From positions 26,862 to 90,861 of the forward strand of contig RIAZ01000022.1 in the NCBI GenBank assembly GCA_003762615.1: a stretch of DNA of 64,000 nt, in the 5' to 3' direction. Shown here one piece after another: positions 34,350 to 42,729 of this stretch. Position 1 is the stretch's first letter, and every line of letters starts with the position of its first letter. Origin of the DNA: Muribaculaceae bacterium Isolate-037 (Harlan) (lineage in GTDB: Bacteria; Bacteroidota; Bacteroidia; Bacteroidales; Muribaculaceae). The notes below the pieces were generated by a model. It had not been told where the DNA came from. It searched no databases and was given only the letters and a program-made list of their open reading frames with translations. The translations under genes were made by a program, and so were the position numbers.

Positions 34350-35336
34350 TTAGATCGAGAGACGACGGAGTGTAGACATCAGCTCCCTGTTGATGGGTTT
34401 GTCGTTCTTGATCGCTTTCGTGAACGGCACGTAGACAATCTCATCGTTCTTGATACCGATCATCACGTTGCGCTGGTCGTCAAGAAGCGCATCGACCGCA
34501 GCCGCACCCATACGTGAGGCAAGGATACGGTCGTAGGCTGTCGGTGAACCGCCACGCTGCAAGTGACCGAGGATAGACACACGCACGTCATAGTTGGGAT
34601 ATTCTTTCTTCACGCGCTCTGCAAGTCCCATCGCGCCACCCGTGGACGGTGATTCAGCCACAAGCACGATCGATGAGTTCTTCGACTTACGGAATCCGTT
34701 TGCAATCAGCTCGTCAAGCTGATCCTCCTGAGTGGCAACCTCCGGAATGATGGCGGCCTCCGCACCCGATGCGATCGCACCGTTAAGGGCAAGGAATCCG
34801 GCATCGCGTCCCATCACCTCTATAAAGAAAAGACGCTCATGAGAAGTGGCAGTGTCGCGGATCTTATCGACGCAATCCATGATGGTGTTGAGCGCAGTGT
34901 CATAGCCAATGGTGGAATCCGTGCCGTAAAGGTCGTTGTCGATAGTGCCCGGAAGACCTATGATCTGGAACTGGAATTCATTTGCAAATATACGAGCACC
35001 GGTCAGCGATCCATCGCCACCGATGACCACGAGCGCACTTATGCCATGACGCTGAAGCACGTCGTAGGCACACTGACGCCCCTCCTTGGTCTGAAACTCC
35101 TTGCAACGCGCCGTCTTCAGTATAGTGCCGCCGCGCTGTATGATATTGGATACGTTCTGGGTGGAAAATTCCTCTATCTCATCAGTAATCAAACCCTTGT
35201 AGCCTCGCATTATTCCAAACACCTTGAAGCCTGCAAAAATTGCTGCACGCGTCACCGCCCTGATTGCGGCGTTCATGCCCGGCGCATCTCCTCCGGACGT
35301 CAGGATACCTATTGCTCTCTGTTCGTTTGCTTCCAT
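34350..35336 (-). CDS. pfkA: ATP-dependent 6-phosphofructokinase
   Basis: 328 residues, standard for Pfk[18 protein letters not shown] (ATP site), [29 protein letters not shown], the catalytic [14 protein letters not shown] (Asp as base), [12 protein letters not shown], and [20 protein letters not shown] (fructose-6-phosphate and effector contacts). Commits fructose-6-phosphate to glycolysis in the cytoplasm. The Gly-Gly-Asp-Gly pattern (GGDGS) indicates ATP rather than pyrophosphate use. A perfect promoter lies about 145 bp upstream and is divergent to the HAD-ribF unit. Confidence 0.96.
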   Translation of the reverse strand: MEANEQRAIGILTSGGDAPGMNAAIRAVTRAAIFAGFKVFGIMRGYKGLITDEIEEFSTQNVSNIIQRGGTILKTARCKEFQTKEGRQCAYDVLQRHGISALVVIGGDGSLTGARIFANEFQFQIIGLPGTIDNDLYGTDSTIGYDTALNTIMDCVDKIRDTATSHERLFFIEVMGRDAGFLALNGAIASGAEAAIIPEVATQEDQLDELIANGFRKSKNSSIVLVAESPSTGGAMGLAERVKKEYPNYDVRVSILGHLQRGGSPTAYDRILASRMGAAAVDALLDDQRNVMIGIKNDEIVYVPFTKAIKNDKPINRELMSTLRRLSI

Positions 35337-35480
35337 ATCTTTTATAAATATAAAATTTCAATATTCGGGATATTTTTCGGCTTCCGGCTACGGGCCGTCA
35401 GTTCGTAATCATCCGTAGATCCACGTCTTACGTCAGTATATTGCCTCCGACTTTGCAAGACATACGGTCCTCTTTTTTCA

Positions 35481-35512
35481 CAAAGTTAGCATTTTGTCGG
35501 GGAAGTGACAAA
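35481..35512 (-). promoter_or_regulatory. Promoter of pfkA
   Basis: Minus-strand TAACTTTG (35481-35488), 20-bp spacer, TTTG (35509-35512). It overlaps the region of the divergent HAD promoter. Confidence 0.75.
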
Positions 35513-35521
35513 AAAATTCCG

Positions 35522-35529
35522 TAATTTTG
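35522..35529 (+). promoter_or_regulatory. -7 element of the HAD-ribF unit
   Basis: TAATTTTG at 35522-35529, about 50 bp before the ATG; a TTTG at 35493-35496 is somewhat too far to be certain. Confidence 0.6.
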
Positions 35530-35575
35530 CAAATATTTATCTTCTATTCTCCTTTGGTTTTCAATTTCATGTAGT

Positions 35576-36223
35576 ATGGAATCAATAAAGAACATAATTT
35601 TTGACCTCGGAGGCGTAGTCATTGATCTTGACCGCAGCCGTGCCGTCAAAGCTCTTTCCGATCTCGGCATAACGGACACGGCTCGACTCCTCGGTGAGTA
35701 TGAACAGAAAGGTCCTTTCCTAAAACTTGAGACCGGCGAGATCACCACCTCTCAATTGTTTGACACGTTGATGCCGATGTGCCGACCGGGCACCTCTGCC
35801 ACCGACATTCGTGACGCTTTTGAAAAATTCCTCGTTGATCTACCCGCCGAACGGCTCGCAACCATACGCGAACTCCGCGAAAGAGGATTCCGGGTCTTTG
35901 TGTTGTCAAATACAAATCCCCTGATGTATAACCATTGGATTGAGGAGAAATTCCGACAGGAGGGTGCCACCGTCAACGACTATTTTGACGGTATCGTAGT
36001 CTCATTCCAGGAACGCACATGCAAACCAGATCCACAGATATTCCTCAACCTCATAAAAAGATACGGGCTGGTGCCTTCGCAGACAATCATGCTTGATGAT
36101 TCGGAGGCAAACTGCAAGGCTGCCATGTCGGTCGGACTGAATGCCCGGCAGATAAAGAAGGAGGGGAACGACTCGTTTAAATCAGTGTGTGAATATCTGC
36201 TGGAGAAAGGACCCGCGAAATGA
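35576..36223 (+). CDS. HAD family phosphatase (YihX-like)
   Basis: 215 residues: motif I IIFDLGGVVIDLD (the second Asp of DxD replaced by Gly-Gly-V as in YihX-type enzymes), motif II VFVLSNTNP, motif III with Lys in CKPDPQIF, and motif IV IMLDDSEANCKAA. A helical cap (about 20-85) is inserted after motif I. Likely a cytoplasmic sugar-phosphate or nucleotide phosphatase. Its stop overlaps the ribF start by 4 bp, so it may be an FMN or riboflavin-pathway phosphatase. Several bacterial HADs dephosphorylate the ribityl intermediate, but that link is inference. Confidence 0.85.
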   Translation: MESIKNIIFDLGGVVIDLDRSRAVKALSDLGITDTARLLGEYEQKGPFLKLETGEITTSQLFDTLMPMCRPGTSATDIRDAFEKFLVDLPAERLATIRELRERGFRVFVLSNTNPLMYNHWIEEKFRQEGATVNDYFDGIVVSFQERTCKPDPQIFLNLIKRYGLVPSQTIMLDDSEANCKAAMSVGLNARQIKKEGNDSFKSVCEYLLEKGPAK

Positions 36224-37098
36224 GTGACAAGGCCGCCGTCATCGGCACTTTCGACGGTGTCCATCTCGGACATATCGCAGTGCTCCACAAGCTCAAGGAG
36301 GAGGCTGACAACCGGGGGCTTACGCCAATCGCAATTACGTTTGACCGCCATCCTCTCGCGCTAATCGACCCTCAGCGGGCACCCAAAGCGATCACGTCAA
36401 TACCAAAGAAAGAGGAGCTTATTCTACGATCCGGAGTATTGCCGATCGTGATTCCGTTTGATGAGGAGCTTCGTGCCACTTCTGCCGAGGATTGGATGCT
36501 GCGCCTGAAGAGGGAGCATGACGTCAGGATGCTCGTGGTAGGATATGACACCACTTTCGGATGCGACGGAATAGCCTACTCCATATCCGACTACAAGCGA
36601 CTCGGCGAGAGATTGGGCATAGAAGTGATAGAGGCTCCCTTCGTGCCGGGCATCAGCAGCTCCGCCATCAGGAAGGCTATAGCAAACGGTGAAATCAAGG
36701 AGGCAAACGATATGCTCGGACGACATTTCTCTTTATCAGGCATCGTAGTGGCTGGCAACAGGCTGGGGCGCACTATCGGATATCCCACCGCCAACATAAT
36801 GCCCTCACCGGGTATCGTGGTGCCTGCCAACGGGGTATATGCCGTAAAGATCACTCTCCCCGACGGGAAGAAAAGGGATGCAATGGTCAACATAGGGGTC
36901 AGACCCACTATAAGACGTGGAAACGAGAAGACCGTAGAAGCCCACATCATCGACTGGAATGGCGACCTTTACGGGAAATCTGTGACTCTCACGTTCTATT
37001 CCCGATTGAGAGACGAAATCGCCTTCAAATCAATCGACGCGCTGCGCAAGCAGCTTGATGCCGACCGTCTTGAAGTGATGAAATCGCTACGCAATTAA
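36220..37098 (+). CDS. ribF: Bifunctional riboflavin kinase/FAD synthetase
   Basis: 292 residues. The N-terminal FAD synthetase carries GTFDGVHLGH (nucleotidyltransferase HxGH-type site) and the GISSSAIR loop. The C-terminal flavokinase carries GRTIGYPTAN and the NIGVRPTI and HIIDW blocks. It converts riboflavin to FMN and then FAD in the cytoplasm. It overlaps the upstream HAD gene (ATGA), so translation is coupled. ribH, encoding lumazine synthase, is about 4.4 kb downstream on the same strand. Confidence 0.95.
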   Translation: MSDKAAVIGTFDGVHLGHIAVLHKLKEEADNRGLTPIAITFDRHPLALIDPQRAPKAITSIPKKEELILRSGVLPIVIPFDEELRATSAEDWMLRLKREHDVRMLVVGYDTTFGCDGIAYSISDYKRLGERLGIEVIEAPFVPGISSSAIRKAIANGEIKEANDMLGRHFSLSGIVVAGNRLGRTIGYPTANIMPSPGIVVPANGVYAVKITLPDGKKRDAMVNIGVRPTIRRGNEKTVEAHIIDWNGDLYGKSVTLTFYSRLRDEIAFKSIDALRKQLDADRLEVMKSLRN

Positions 37099-37183
37099 TG
37101 GAATAAATGCAAAAATAACCGGTTTTTACGCAACTTATAAAAAAAAGTATCCGCCGATGCGACAAAACACCATAAATAATGGT

Positions 37184-37191
37184 TATATTTG
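37184..37191 (+). promoter_or_regulatory. -7 element of upp
   Basis: TATATTTG at 37184-37191, about 78 bp before the upp start; no clear -33 element. Confidence 0.5.
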
Positions 37192-37269
37192 CATAAGTAA
37201 ACCTTTGCGGTCTCAACGGGACTTCCACCACATGACTCCCCCGATTCCGCCCCTATAAACATCGAGGAT

Positions 37270-37944
37270 ATGAACGACATAGAAATTATCAACTTTGCTA
37301 CGACTCCAAGTCTCGTGAGCCGATACATGCGCGAATTGCGCGACATCTCAATACAGAAGGACTCTATGCGTTTTCGCCTGAACCTTCATAGAATAGGTGA
37401 AATCATGGCATACGAAATCTCCAAACGTCTTAATTATGTGCAGGAGAAAGTGCAGACCCCTCTCGGGTTTACGATGTGTCATGAGCCTGCCGACAAAATT
37501 GTGCTCGCCACAATCCTGCGTGCCGGGTTGCCTTTCCATCAAGGGTTTCTGAATTTCTTCGATAATGCGGAAAATGCATTCGTCAGTGCCTACCGACGCT
37601 ACAAGGAGAAATGCAGCGATAAGTTTGAGGTGCTTGTCGAATACATGGCTTCCCCGAATCTCGACGGCAAGACTCTGATTCTAATCGATCCGATGCTTGC
37701 TACGGGGAGTTCTATGGAGCTGGGATATAAGGCTCTTCTGAAAAAGGGGACGCCGGCAAGGGTGCACGTGGTCTCCGCAATATCATCCCGACAGGCGATA
37801 GAATATATCTGCAACACATTCCCGTCGGGCATCACTACGATATGGACAGGTGCCATCGACCCGGAGATAAACCATCACAGCTATATCATACCCGGACTCG
37901 GCGATGCCGGCGACCTCGCCTTCGGTGTAAAGGAGGATGATTGA
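37270..37944 (+). CDS. upp: Uracil phosphoribosyltransferase
   Basis: 224 residues of a type I PRTase. ATILRAGLPFHQGFLNFFDNA gives the diagnostic R-A-G-L/G segment, LILIDPMLATGSSMELGYKAL is the PRPP-binding loop, and the C-terminal GLGDAGDLAFG binds uracil. It makes UMP from uracil and PRPP for pyrimidine salvage. The length and all blocks match Upp; the PRPP loop has Ser-Ser where many have Gly-Ser. It stands alone after its own -7 element, and recF follows after 75 bp. Confidence 0.93.
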   Translation: MNDIEIINFATTPSLVSRYMRELRDISIQKDSMRFRLNLHRIGEIMAYEISKRLNYVQEKVQTPLGFTMCHEPADKIVLATILRAGLPFHQGFLNFFDNAENAFVSAYRRYKEKCSDKFEVLVEYMASPNLDGKTLILIDPMLATGSSMELGYKALLKKGTPARVHVVSAISSRQAIEYICNTFPSGITTIWTGAIDPEINHHSYIIPGLGDAGDLAFGVKEDD

Positions 37945-38018
37945 CGCCCTCGCACCGTGAGGCAATCATCTTGCAGGAACATAGCTAATAACCTTATTTA
38001 ATCCCATCCAATCCCGAC

Positions 38019-39125
38019 GTGATTCTAAACAGTATCGACATCCTTAATTTCAAGAATATAGCCTCCGCCACCCTGGAATTTTCCAACGGTGTGAACTGCC
38101 TGCTCGGAATGAACGGCATGGGGAAGAGCAATCTGCTCGAGGCGATACACTTCCTATGTATGGCACGCCCCATGAATCCCATGCCCGACAATGCCCTGAT
38201 CCGGCATGGTGAGGAGATGCTGATCGTGAAGGGGAACTTCGCCTCTGACTCCGGCAATGCCGACACAATAGCCTGCGGAATCACTAAGGGGAAAGGGAAA
38301 AGCCTGAAGCGAAATGGCAAGGAGTATCGTAGATTCTCCGAGCATATCGGACGTTATCCGATCGTGACGGTCACTCCCGGCGATTCGATGCTCATAAGCG
38401 GTGCCGCAGAGGAGAGAAGGAAACTGATGGATATGGTCATATCTCAGGCGGATGCGGAATATCTCGCACAGCTGATACGCTACAACCGTTCGCTTGAAAG
38501 CAGAAACCGTATGCTGAGAGCCGGAGTGCGCGACGCTTTGCTGTTTGAATCGGTGGAGGCGGGGATAATTGATGCCGCTGCCGTCATTTTCGCCACAAGG
38601 GAGAAATGGATCACCACAATCGCGCCGAAGGTGGAGGATTGCTATGCCCGACTATCCGGGCAGAGGGAGCGCGTGGAAATCGCTTACGCAAGCCAGCTGA
38701 AGGGGAAATCAATGGCTGAACTTCTGGAGGAACGACGACAGAAGGACGCCATATTGGGATACACTTCCGCCGGCATACATCGTGACGACATCGACACGCG
38801 CCTCGACGGCTACAGTCTCCGGAAACTCGGAAGCCAGGGGCAGGTAAAGACCTTCGCAATCGCATTGCGTCTCGCCATATTCGACTTCCTGAAGGAGGCG
38901 AGTGCCTCTACCCCTCTCCTGCTGCTCGATGACATTTTCGACAAGCTCGATTCTCACCGGGTGGAGAACATTATGCACGAAGTGACCGGCAATTCCACTT
39001 TCGGACAGATTTTCATCACTGACACCAACCGCAAGCATCTCGATGACATACTTGCCGGAGTGGAGGGTCCGTGCGCAATGTTGAACGTAAAAGACGGGGC
39101 ATTCTCTCCCATCAACATAAAATGA
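38019..39125 (+). CDS. recF: DNA replication and repair protein RecF
   Basis: 368 residues of the RecF/SMC-like ATPase: LNFKNIASATLEFSNG, Walker A GMNGMGKSNLLEAI (about residue 30-43), the ABC-type signature LGSQGQVKTF and Walker B LLLLDDIFDKLD. It loads RecA onto gapped DNA together with RecOR. The frame starts with GTG at 38019-38021, exactly where family members begin; no ATG precedes the conserved part. dciA begins one base after the stop, making a tight recF-dciA pair as in many bacteria. Confidence 0.95.
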   Translation: MILNSIDILNFKNIASATLEFSNGVNCLLGMNGMGKSNLLEAIHFLCMARPMNPMPDNALIRHGEEMLIVKGNFASDSGNADTIACGITKGKGKSLKRNGKEYRRFSEHIGRYPIVTVTPGDSMLISGAAEERRKLMDMVISQADAEYLAQLIRYNRSLESRNRMLRAGVRDALLFESVEAGIIDAAAVIFATREKWITTIAPKVEDCYARLSGQRERVEIAYASQLKGKSMAELLEERRQKDAILGYTSAGIHRDDIDTRLDGYSLRKLGSQGQVKTFAIALRLAIFDFLKEASASTPLLLLDDIFDKLDSHRVENIMHEVTGNSTFGQIFITDTNRKHLDDILAGVEGPCAMLNVKDGAFSPINIK

Positions 39126-39126
39126 C

Positions 39127-39420
39127 ATGGAAAGAAAGGAATCTCAAAGTATTGGCGACGTGCTTAGAATCGCATTCCAGGAGAACTGCATGCAGGACAG
39201 GCTCGACGAGATGAAGGCGATAAACCTATGGCCCGCAGTAATCGGGATGGAGAACGCCGCAGCCTGCCGACGTCCCACCGTATACGATGGTGTGATGACT
39301 GTCGGGGTGCCTAACGCGTCGCTCAGGCATGAACTCTCCATGAACCGCTCGGCTATCCGGAACGCTCTGAACAGCATGATCGGTAAAAATTCAATATCTG
39401 AAATACGTTTCATCTCATGA
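39127..39420 (+). CDS. dciA: DUF721/DciA-like protein
   Basis: 97 residues with the DUF721 core: EMKAINLWPAVIGMENAAACRRPTVYDGVMTVGVPNASLRHELSMN in outline, including W-P-A-V-I-G and the V-x-V-x-S/N-A-S-L-x-x-E-L pattern. The family includes DciA, which loads the replicative helicase DnaB in bacteria lacking DnaC. It sits one base after recF and overlaps the next gene by 4 bp (ATGA). Confidence 0.85.
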   Translation: MERKESQSIGDVLRIAFQENCMQDRLDEMKAINLWPAVIGMENAAACRRPTVYDGVMTVGVPNASLRHELSMNRSAIRNALNSMIGKNSISEIRFIS

Positions 39421-39878
39421 ATCCAGAACTCATACCAAATCCCGATTTATTCCGCCACTCTGCGCCGATGCAAATACGGTTTAACGACGTGGACGTGCTC
39501 GGGCACATGAACAATACTGTCTATTTCACTCTCTACGACACTGCTAAGGCTGACTATTTCGCTGCCGTCAGAGGGGAGAAAATGGACTGGAAGCATGTCG
39601 ACATCGTTGTCGCAAACGTAAACTGCGCATATATCGCCCCAATTTTCTTTGGGGAGGAGATTGAAGTGCTCACTGCATGCTCCTCAATATCTGAAAAAAG
39701 CTTTAAACTAATTCAGATGATACGGGAGAAAAACACTCTTGAACCCAAATCTTTCTGCGAGACCATAATGGTTAGCTTCAATCCGGAGACCCAGAAAGCC
39801 AGCGAGATGCCGGAAGTCTGGAAACGGATGCTCTGCGACTTTGAACAGAAAGACCTGATCAAGAGAAAGATGATGTAA
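39417..39878 (+). CDS. Acyl-CoA thioesterase, 4HBT (hot-dog) family
   Basis: 153 residues of one hot-dog fold: MQIRFNDVDVLGHMNNTVYFTLYDTAKADYF carries the catalytic D-x-x-G-H-M-N-N block with its Asp. The strands VDIVVANVNCAYIAPIFFGEEIEV follow. YbgC-like thioesterases hydrolyse short or medium acyl-CoA, or shape lipid metabolism. The exact acyl substrate cannot be read. It overlaps dciA by 4 bp and precedes kdsD by 34 bp. Confidence 0.87.
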   Translation: MNPELIPNPDLFRHSAPMQIRFNDVDVLGHMNNTVYFTLYDTAKADYFAAVRGEKMDWKHVDIVVANVNCAYIAPIFFGEEIEVLTACSSISEKSFKLIQMIREKNTLEPKSFCETIMVSFNPETQKASEMPEVWKRMLCDFEQKDLIKRKMM

Positions 39879-39912
39879 GTGAGCCGCAATATTTCATATA
39901 TCTATTATTATC

Positions 39913-40557
39913 ATGACCAAAAACGAGCAAATATCTGACAGGTTGAAGTCAATACTGGATGCCGAGGCGAAAGCCATCAGCGAAATCCCGATTTCCGAGA
40001 ATTATTCCAATGCGGTGAATCTTATAGTGGAAAAAGTGAACCGACAGGGGGGTAAACTCGTTACTTCTGGTATGGGGAAAGCCGGGCAAATAGCAATGAA
40101 TATCGCCACGACTTTCTGTTCGACCGGAACTCCCGCCGTATTCCTTCATCCTTCTGAAGCTCAACACGGCGACCTCGGTATCCTCCAGAGCAACGACGTG
40201 CTGCTGCTTCTCAGCAACTCCGGAAAGACTCGGGAAATACTTGAGCTTGTCGAACTCGCGAAAGCCCTCTATGCCGATATCCCGTTTATTGTCATAACCG
40301 GCGACCCTGACTCCCCTCTCGCTCATGCCGCCGACCTCGCTTTGTTCACCGGGGCGGCACCGGAAGTGTGTCCGTTGGGACTGACTCCAACCACCTCCAC
40401 AACGATGATGACCGTGATAGGCGACCTTCTCGTAGTCGCAACAATGGAGGCTATCGGATTCACAGCTGCCGACTATGCAAAACGGCATCATGGCGGCTAC
40501 CTCGGACATAAATCGAAGGAAGCCTCTAAATCTGCTAATAACAATATCACAATATGA
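39913..40557 (+). CDS. kdsD: SIS-domain sugar-phosphate isomerase, KdsD-like (CBS-free)
   Basis: 214 residues containing the SIS fold of arabinose-5-phosphate isomerase: SGMGKAGQIAMNIATTFCSTGTPA, FLHPSEAQHGDLGIL and LLLSNSGKTREILELV, all strongly conserved in KdsD/KpsF. The reaction ribulose-5-phosphate to arabinose-5-phosphate starts Kdo synthesis for lipopolysaccharide. The usual C-terminal CBS pair (about 120 residues) is absent, which is normal for Bacteroidetes versions. It overlaps the next gene by 4 bp. Confidence 0.87.
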   Translation: MTKNEQISDRLKSILDAEAKAISEIPISENYSNAVNLIVEKVNRQGGKLVTSGMGKAGQIAMNIATTFCSTGTPAVFLHPSEAQHGDLGILQSNDVLLLLSNSGKTREILELVELAKALYADIPFIVITGDPDSPLAHAADLALFTGAAPEVCPLGLTPTTSTTMMTVIGDLLVVATMEAIGFTAADYAKRHHGGYLGHKSKEASKSANNNITI

Positions 40558-41477
40558 CACAAATTGAGATACCCCTGAAGTTTGACAACTTCCCGAAGCA
40601 ATCCGAGGAATTAAGGATTCTTAAGGAAGTGAACGATTGTCGCGCCGAAGCCGGAAAGCTTATGGCGGACGAGAGAGTGATGGATGCCCTCCAGAAATCT
40701 ATCGAAGGTTTAAGGGTAATGAGGGAATTTCCCGACTTCAACAACACGGAATTCCGTGCCCTGCTCGTAGCCGTGATTTTCGACCTCGCCGAGATTCATT
40801 TCCAGCTGAAGGATTACAAACAGAGTGAAAAGGAACTCGACACCCTGTTTAAAGTGCTTGACTCGCTCGTGAAAAATGATGAGGAGCGTTTCGGCAAGCT
40901 GCATATCCTCGCCATGGAGCTATCCACAAGAATCCTGAGATCAAGAAAAAAGGCTCTTGACCTTCTCGTCAAACAGCAGATAAATGCTGCCGCTCTTTAT
41001 GAAAAGGTAAATTCCGGGGTAGCTGCCGCCACTGACAGGCTCGTTGACTCGCTTAGCAACGTGGCTCAGCTTCTCGCTTCAACCGGCGACCTGAAAGGGG
41101 CTCTCAAATTCTATTCCGAGGCAATAAAATTCTCTAAGAAACGCACCGGAAGAGTGACACGGAAGGAGATTAAGCTGACTATAGAGATGGCGGAAATAAT
41201 GATGAGGATTAAGCAGATGAGACCGCGTGCGCTACGGCTCCTCAATGCAATCCTGCCTCATGCTATCGCCCTTGAGACCCTCGAACTGGAGAGAGACATA
41301 CTTTCTCTTAAATCGCTCATAGAATCCGAACCCGACAATGAGCCTAAATGGAAGAATTTCTTCCATCAGCTGACCGTATCAGCAAAGGCTAAATTGAAGA
41401 AATTCAGCAAGAGTGAAACTGCTGAGAATAAGGGCACGGACAAGAGCGAGACTCAGGAACAGGAAAAATGCGAATAA
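40554..41477 (+). CDS. Alpha-helical TPR-like protein, unknown function
   Basis: 307 residues, almost entirely helical, with TPR-like helix pairs. Examples are DLAEIHFQLKDYKQSEKELDTL and DSLSNVAQLLASTGDLKGALKFYSEAIKF, the latter matching the TPR consensus closely. The C-terminal 25 residues are Lys/Glu-rich and disordered-looking. No signal peptide, so likely a cytoplasmic scaffold. Overlaps kdsD by 4 bp and ends 16 bp before ribH, so it is part of the same unit. No specific function can be assigned. Confidence 0.78.
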   Translation: MTQIEIPLKFDNFPKQSEELRILKEVNDCRAEAGKLMADERVMDALQKSIEGLRVMREFPDFNNTEFRALLVAVIFDLAEIHFQLKDYKQSEKELDTLFKVLDSLVKNDEERFGKLHILAMELSTRILRSRKKALDLLVKQQINAAALYEKVNSGVAAATDRLVDSLSNVAQLLASTGDLKGALKFYSEAIKFSKKRTGRVTRKEIKLTIEMAEIMMRIKQMRPRALRLLNAILPHAIALETLELERDILSLKSLIESEPDNEPKWKNFFHQLTVSAKAKLKKFSKSETAENKGTDKSETQEQEKCE

Positions 41478-41493
41478 CCTCAACAGCAGCATT

Positions 41494-41997
41494 ATGTCAA
41501 CAATACTGAACACAAACGGCACCGCCCTACAGGTGCCGCAACTGATGCCGCAAGCCGACGGACGTTTTATCATAATCACGGCTGACTGGAATCCTAAAGT
41601 GACCTACGCACTGCGCGACGGAGCCACCGACGTGCTTGAAAAAGCCGGGGTGAAACCGGAAAATATAGTCTGCCTATCAGTGCCGGGCACTGTAGAGCTC
41701 GTCAACGCTGCAGCCGTGGCAATCGACTCCGTGAAGAACGGAATGCCTACTGCTGCGGTCATCGTTATCGGATGCGTGATCCGTGGAGACACACCACATT
41801 TCGACTATGTATGCCAGATTGCGGCGCAAGGCACCGCCGAACTGAACGCCAAGGGGAAAGCCCCCGTGATTTTCGGAGTCCTTACTGTCGACAACCTACA
41901 GCAGGCTCTCGACCGCGCCGGAGGAGTACTTGGCAACAAGGGCGCAGAGGCGGCATGTGCCGCTATTTCTATGGCGAACTTCCCACACCTGCTCTGA
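41494..41997 (+). CDS. ribH: 6,7-dimethyl-8-ribityllumazine synthase
   Basis: 167 residues, the normal RibH length: FIIITADWNPKVTYALRDGATDVL, SVPGTVELVNAA, VIVIGCVIRGDTPHFDYVC (the catalytic His and phosphate loop), VIFGVLTVDNLQQALDRAGG. It condenses the ribityl uracil with dihydroxybutanone phosphate, the penultimate step of riboflavin synthesis. I start at 41494 because the family begins here; the longer frame overlaps the upstream gene. It ends the recF-ribH run and is followed by a clear terminator. Confidence 0.95.
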   Translation: MSTILNTNGTALQVPQLMPQADGRFIIITADWNPKVTYALRDGATDVLEKAGVKPENIVCLSVPGTVELVNAAAVAIDSVKNGMPTAAVIVIGCVIRGDTPHFDYVCQIAAQGTAELNAKGKAPVIFGVLTVDNLQQALDRAGGVLGNKGAEAACAAISMANFPHLL

Positions 41998-42040
41998 CCG
42001 TACAGCTGAAAAGAGTGTCTAAGACTACTATTTATCCCAC

Positions 42041-42081
42041 ATACCGTCCCGACCATCATTTGGACCGGACGGTATTTTTTT
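42041..42081 (+). terminator. Terminator after ribH
   Basis: ATACCGTCC (42041-42049) and GGACGGTAT (42067-42075) form a 9-bp stem running into a tract of T. Confidence 0.88.
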
Positions 42082-42310
42082 AACACTTATATCCCCCTTT
42101 TTTAACTTTCATATACTAATATTTAGACTATTACCCTCGTTTCTATATCAGAAAAAGGGAGATTAAAACTCTCCCATATCCATAACATGATTTGTCGGCA
42201 ATCGTCCAAAGCCTTTATGACCCTATAAGGCTCAAGCCGGAGAAAACGACACCGACATCTGACCATTCTACCATCCTTTTTTACTATTATTCATAAAAAC
42301 AGCAACAACC

Positions 42311-42445
42311 ATGTTTTACCATTTTCATCATGACAATGCCGGGGCTTTCAACACCCCTGACTCCTACTATTCCGATTCCAATATCGGCAATACTAACAAT
42401 GTCGAATATGCCGTGAGCGGAATCACAGAAAACTTTTTTTCATGA
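42311..42445 (+). CDS. Possible small protein (44 aa)
   Basis: An ATG at 42311 opens 44 codons to TGA at 42443-42445 in the long gap after ribH. The product (MFYHFHHDNAGAFNTPDSYY...) is rich in Asn, His, Tyr and Ser with no signal or TM segment. I do not recognise it and see no convincing promoter. It could equally be non-coding; comparison with relatives would decide. Confidence 0.25.
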   Translation: MFYHFHHDNAGAFNTPDSYYSDSNIGNTNNVEYAVSGITENFFS

Positions 42446-42499
42446 CTTAGATATGTTTTTTCAATACCTTGGTCTTTTTATACTACAAACATAATTGTC

Positions 42500-42650
42500 T
42501 AAATTTTGGGTTATATACATTAGTAATTTCTATCATCTGCCGAAGATACGGAAGCCAAAAGGCTCCCTGGATTCTCTCCCGCATTAATCTCGGAGTCTTT
42601 GGAGTCTGACGCAGGGAAAAACCGGTCACCGTGAGGTGAGCGGTTTTTTT
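42500..42650 (+). ncRNA. Possible small RNA ending in an intrinsic terminator
   Basis: AAACCGGTCACC-GTGA-GGTGAGCGGTTT at about 42618-42643 with a following T-run is a good terminator, but there is no gene before it. Upstream, CTCCCTG (about 42564) and CAGGGA (about 42612) can close a stem around duplicated GGAGTCT units. A promoter is not clear. The rest of 41998-42729 holds only the ribH terminator and the 44-aa frame. Confidence 0.3.
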
Positions 42651-42678
42651 GTTTGTATTCTGTTTTTTATTAATTTTG
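42648..42678 (+). promoter_or_regulatory. Promoter of rel
   Basis: TTTG at 42648-42651 (inside the preceding T-run), 19-bp spacer, TAATTTTG at 42671-42678; leader about 45 nt. Confidence 0.7.
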
Positions 42679-42729
42679 TAGTGTACTTTACATTTTTTCT
42701 GTCACACCTCTTTTTTTGATAAGTTTATC

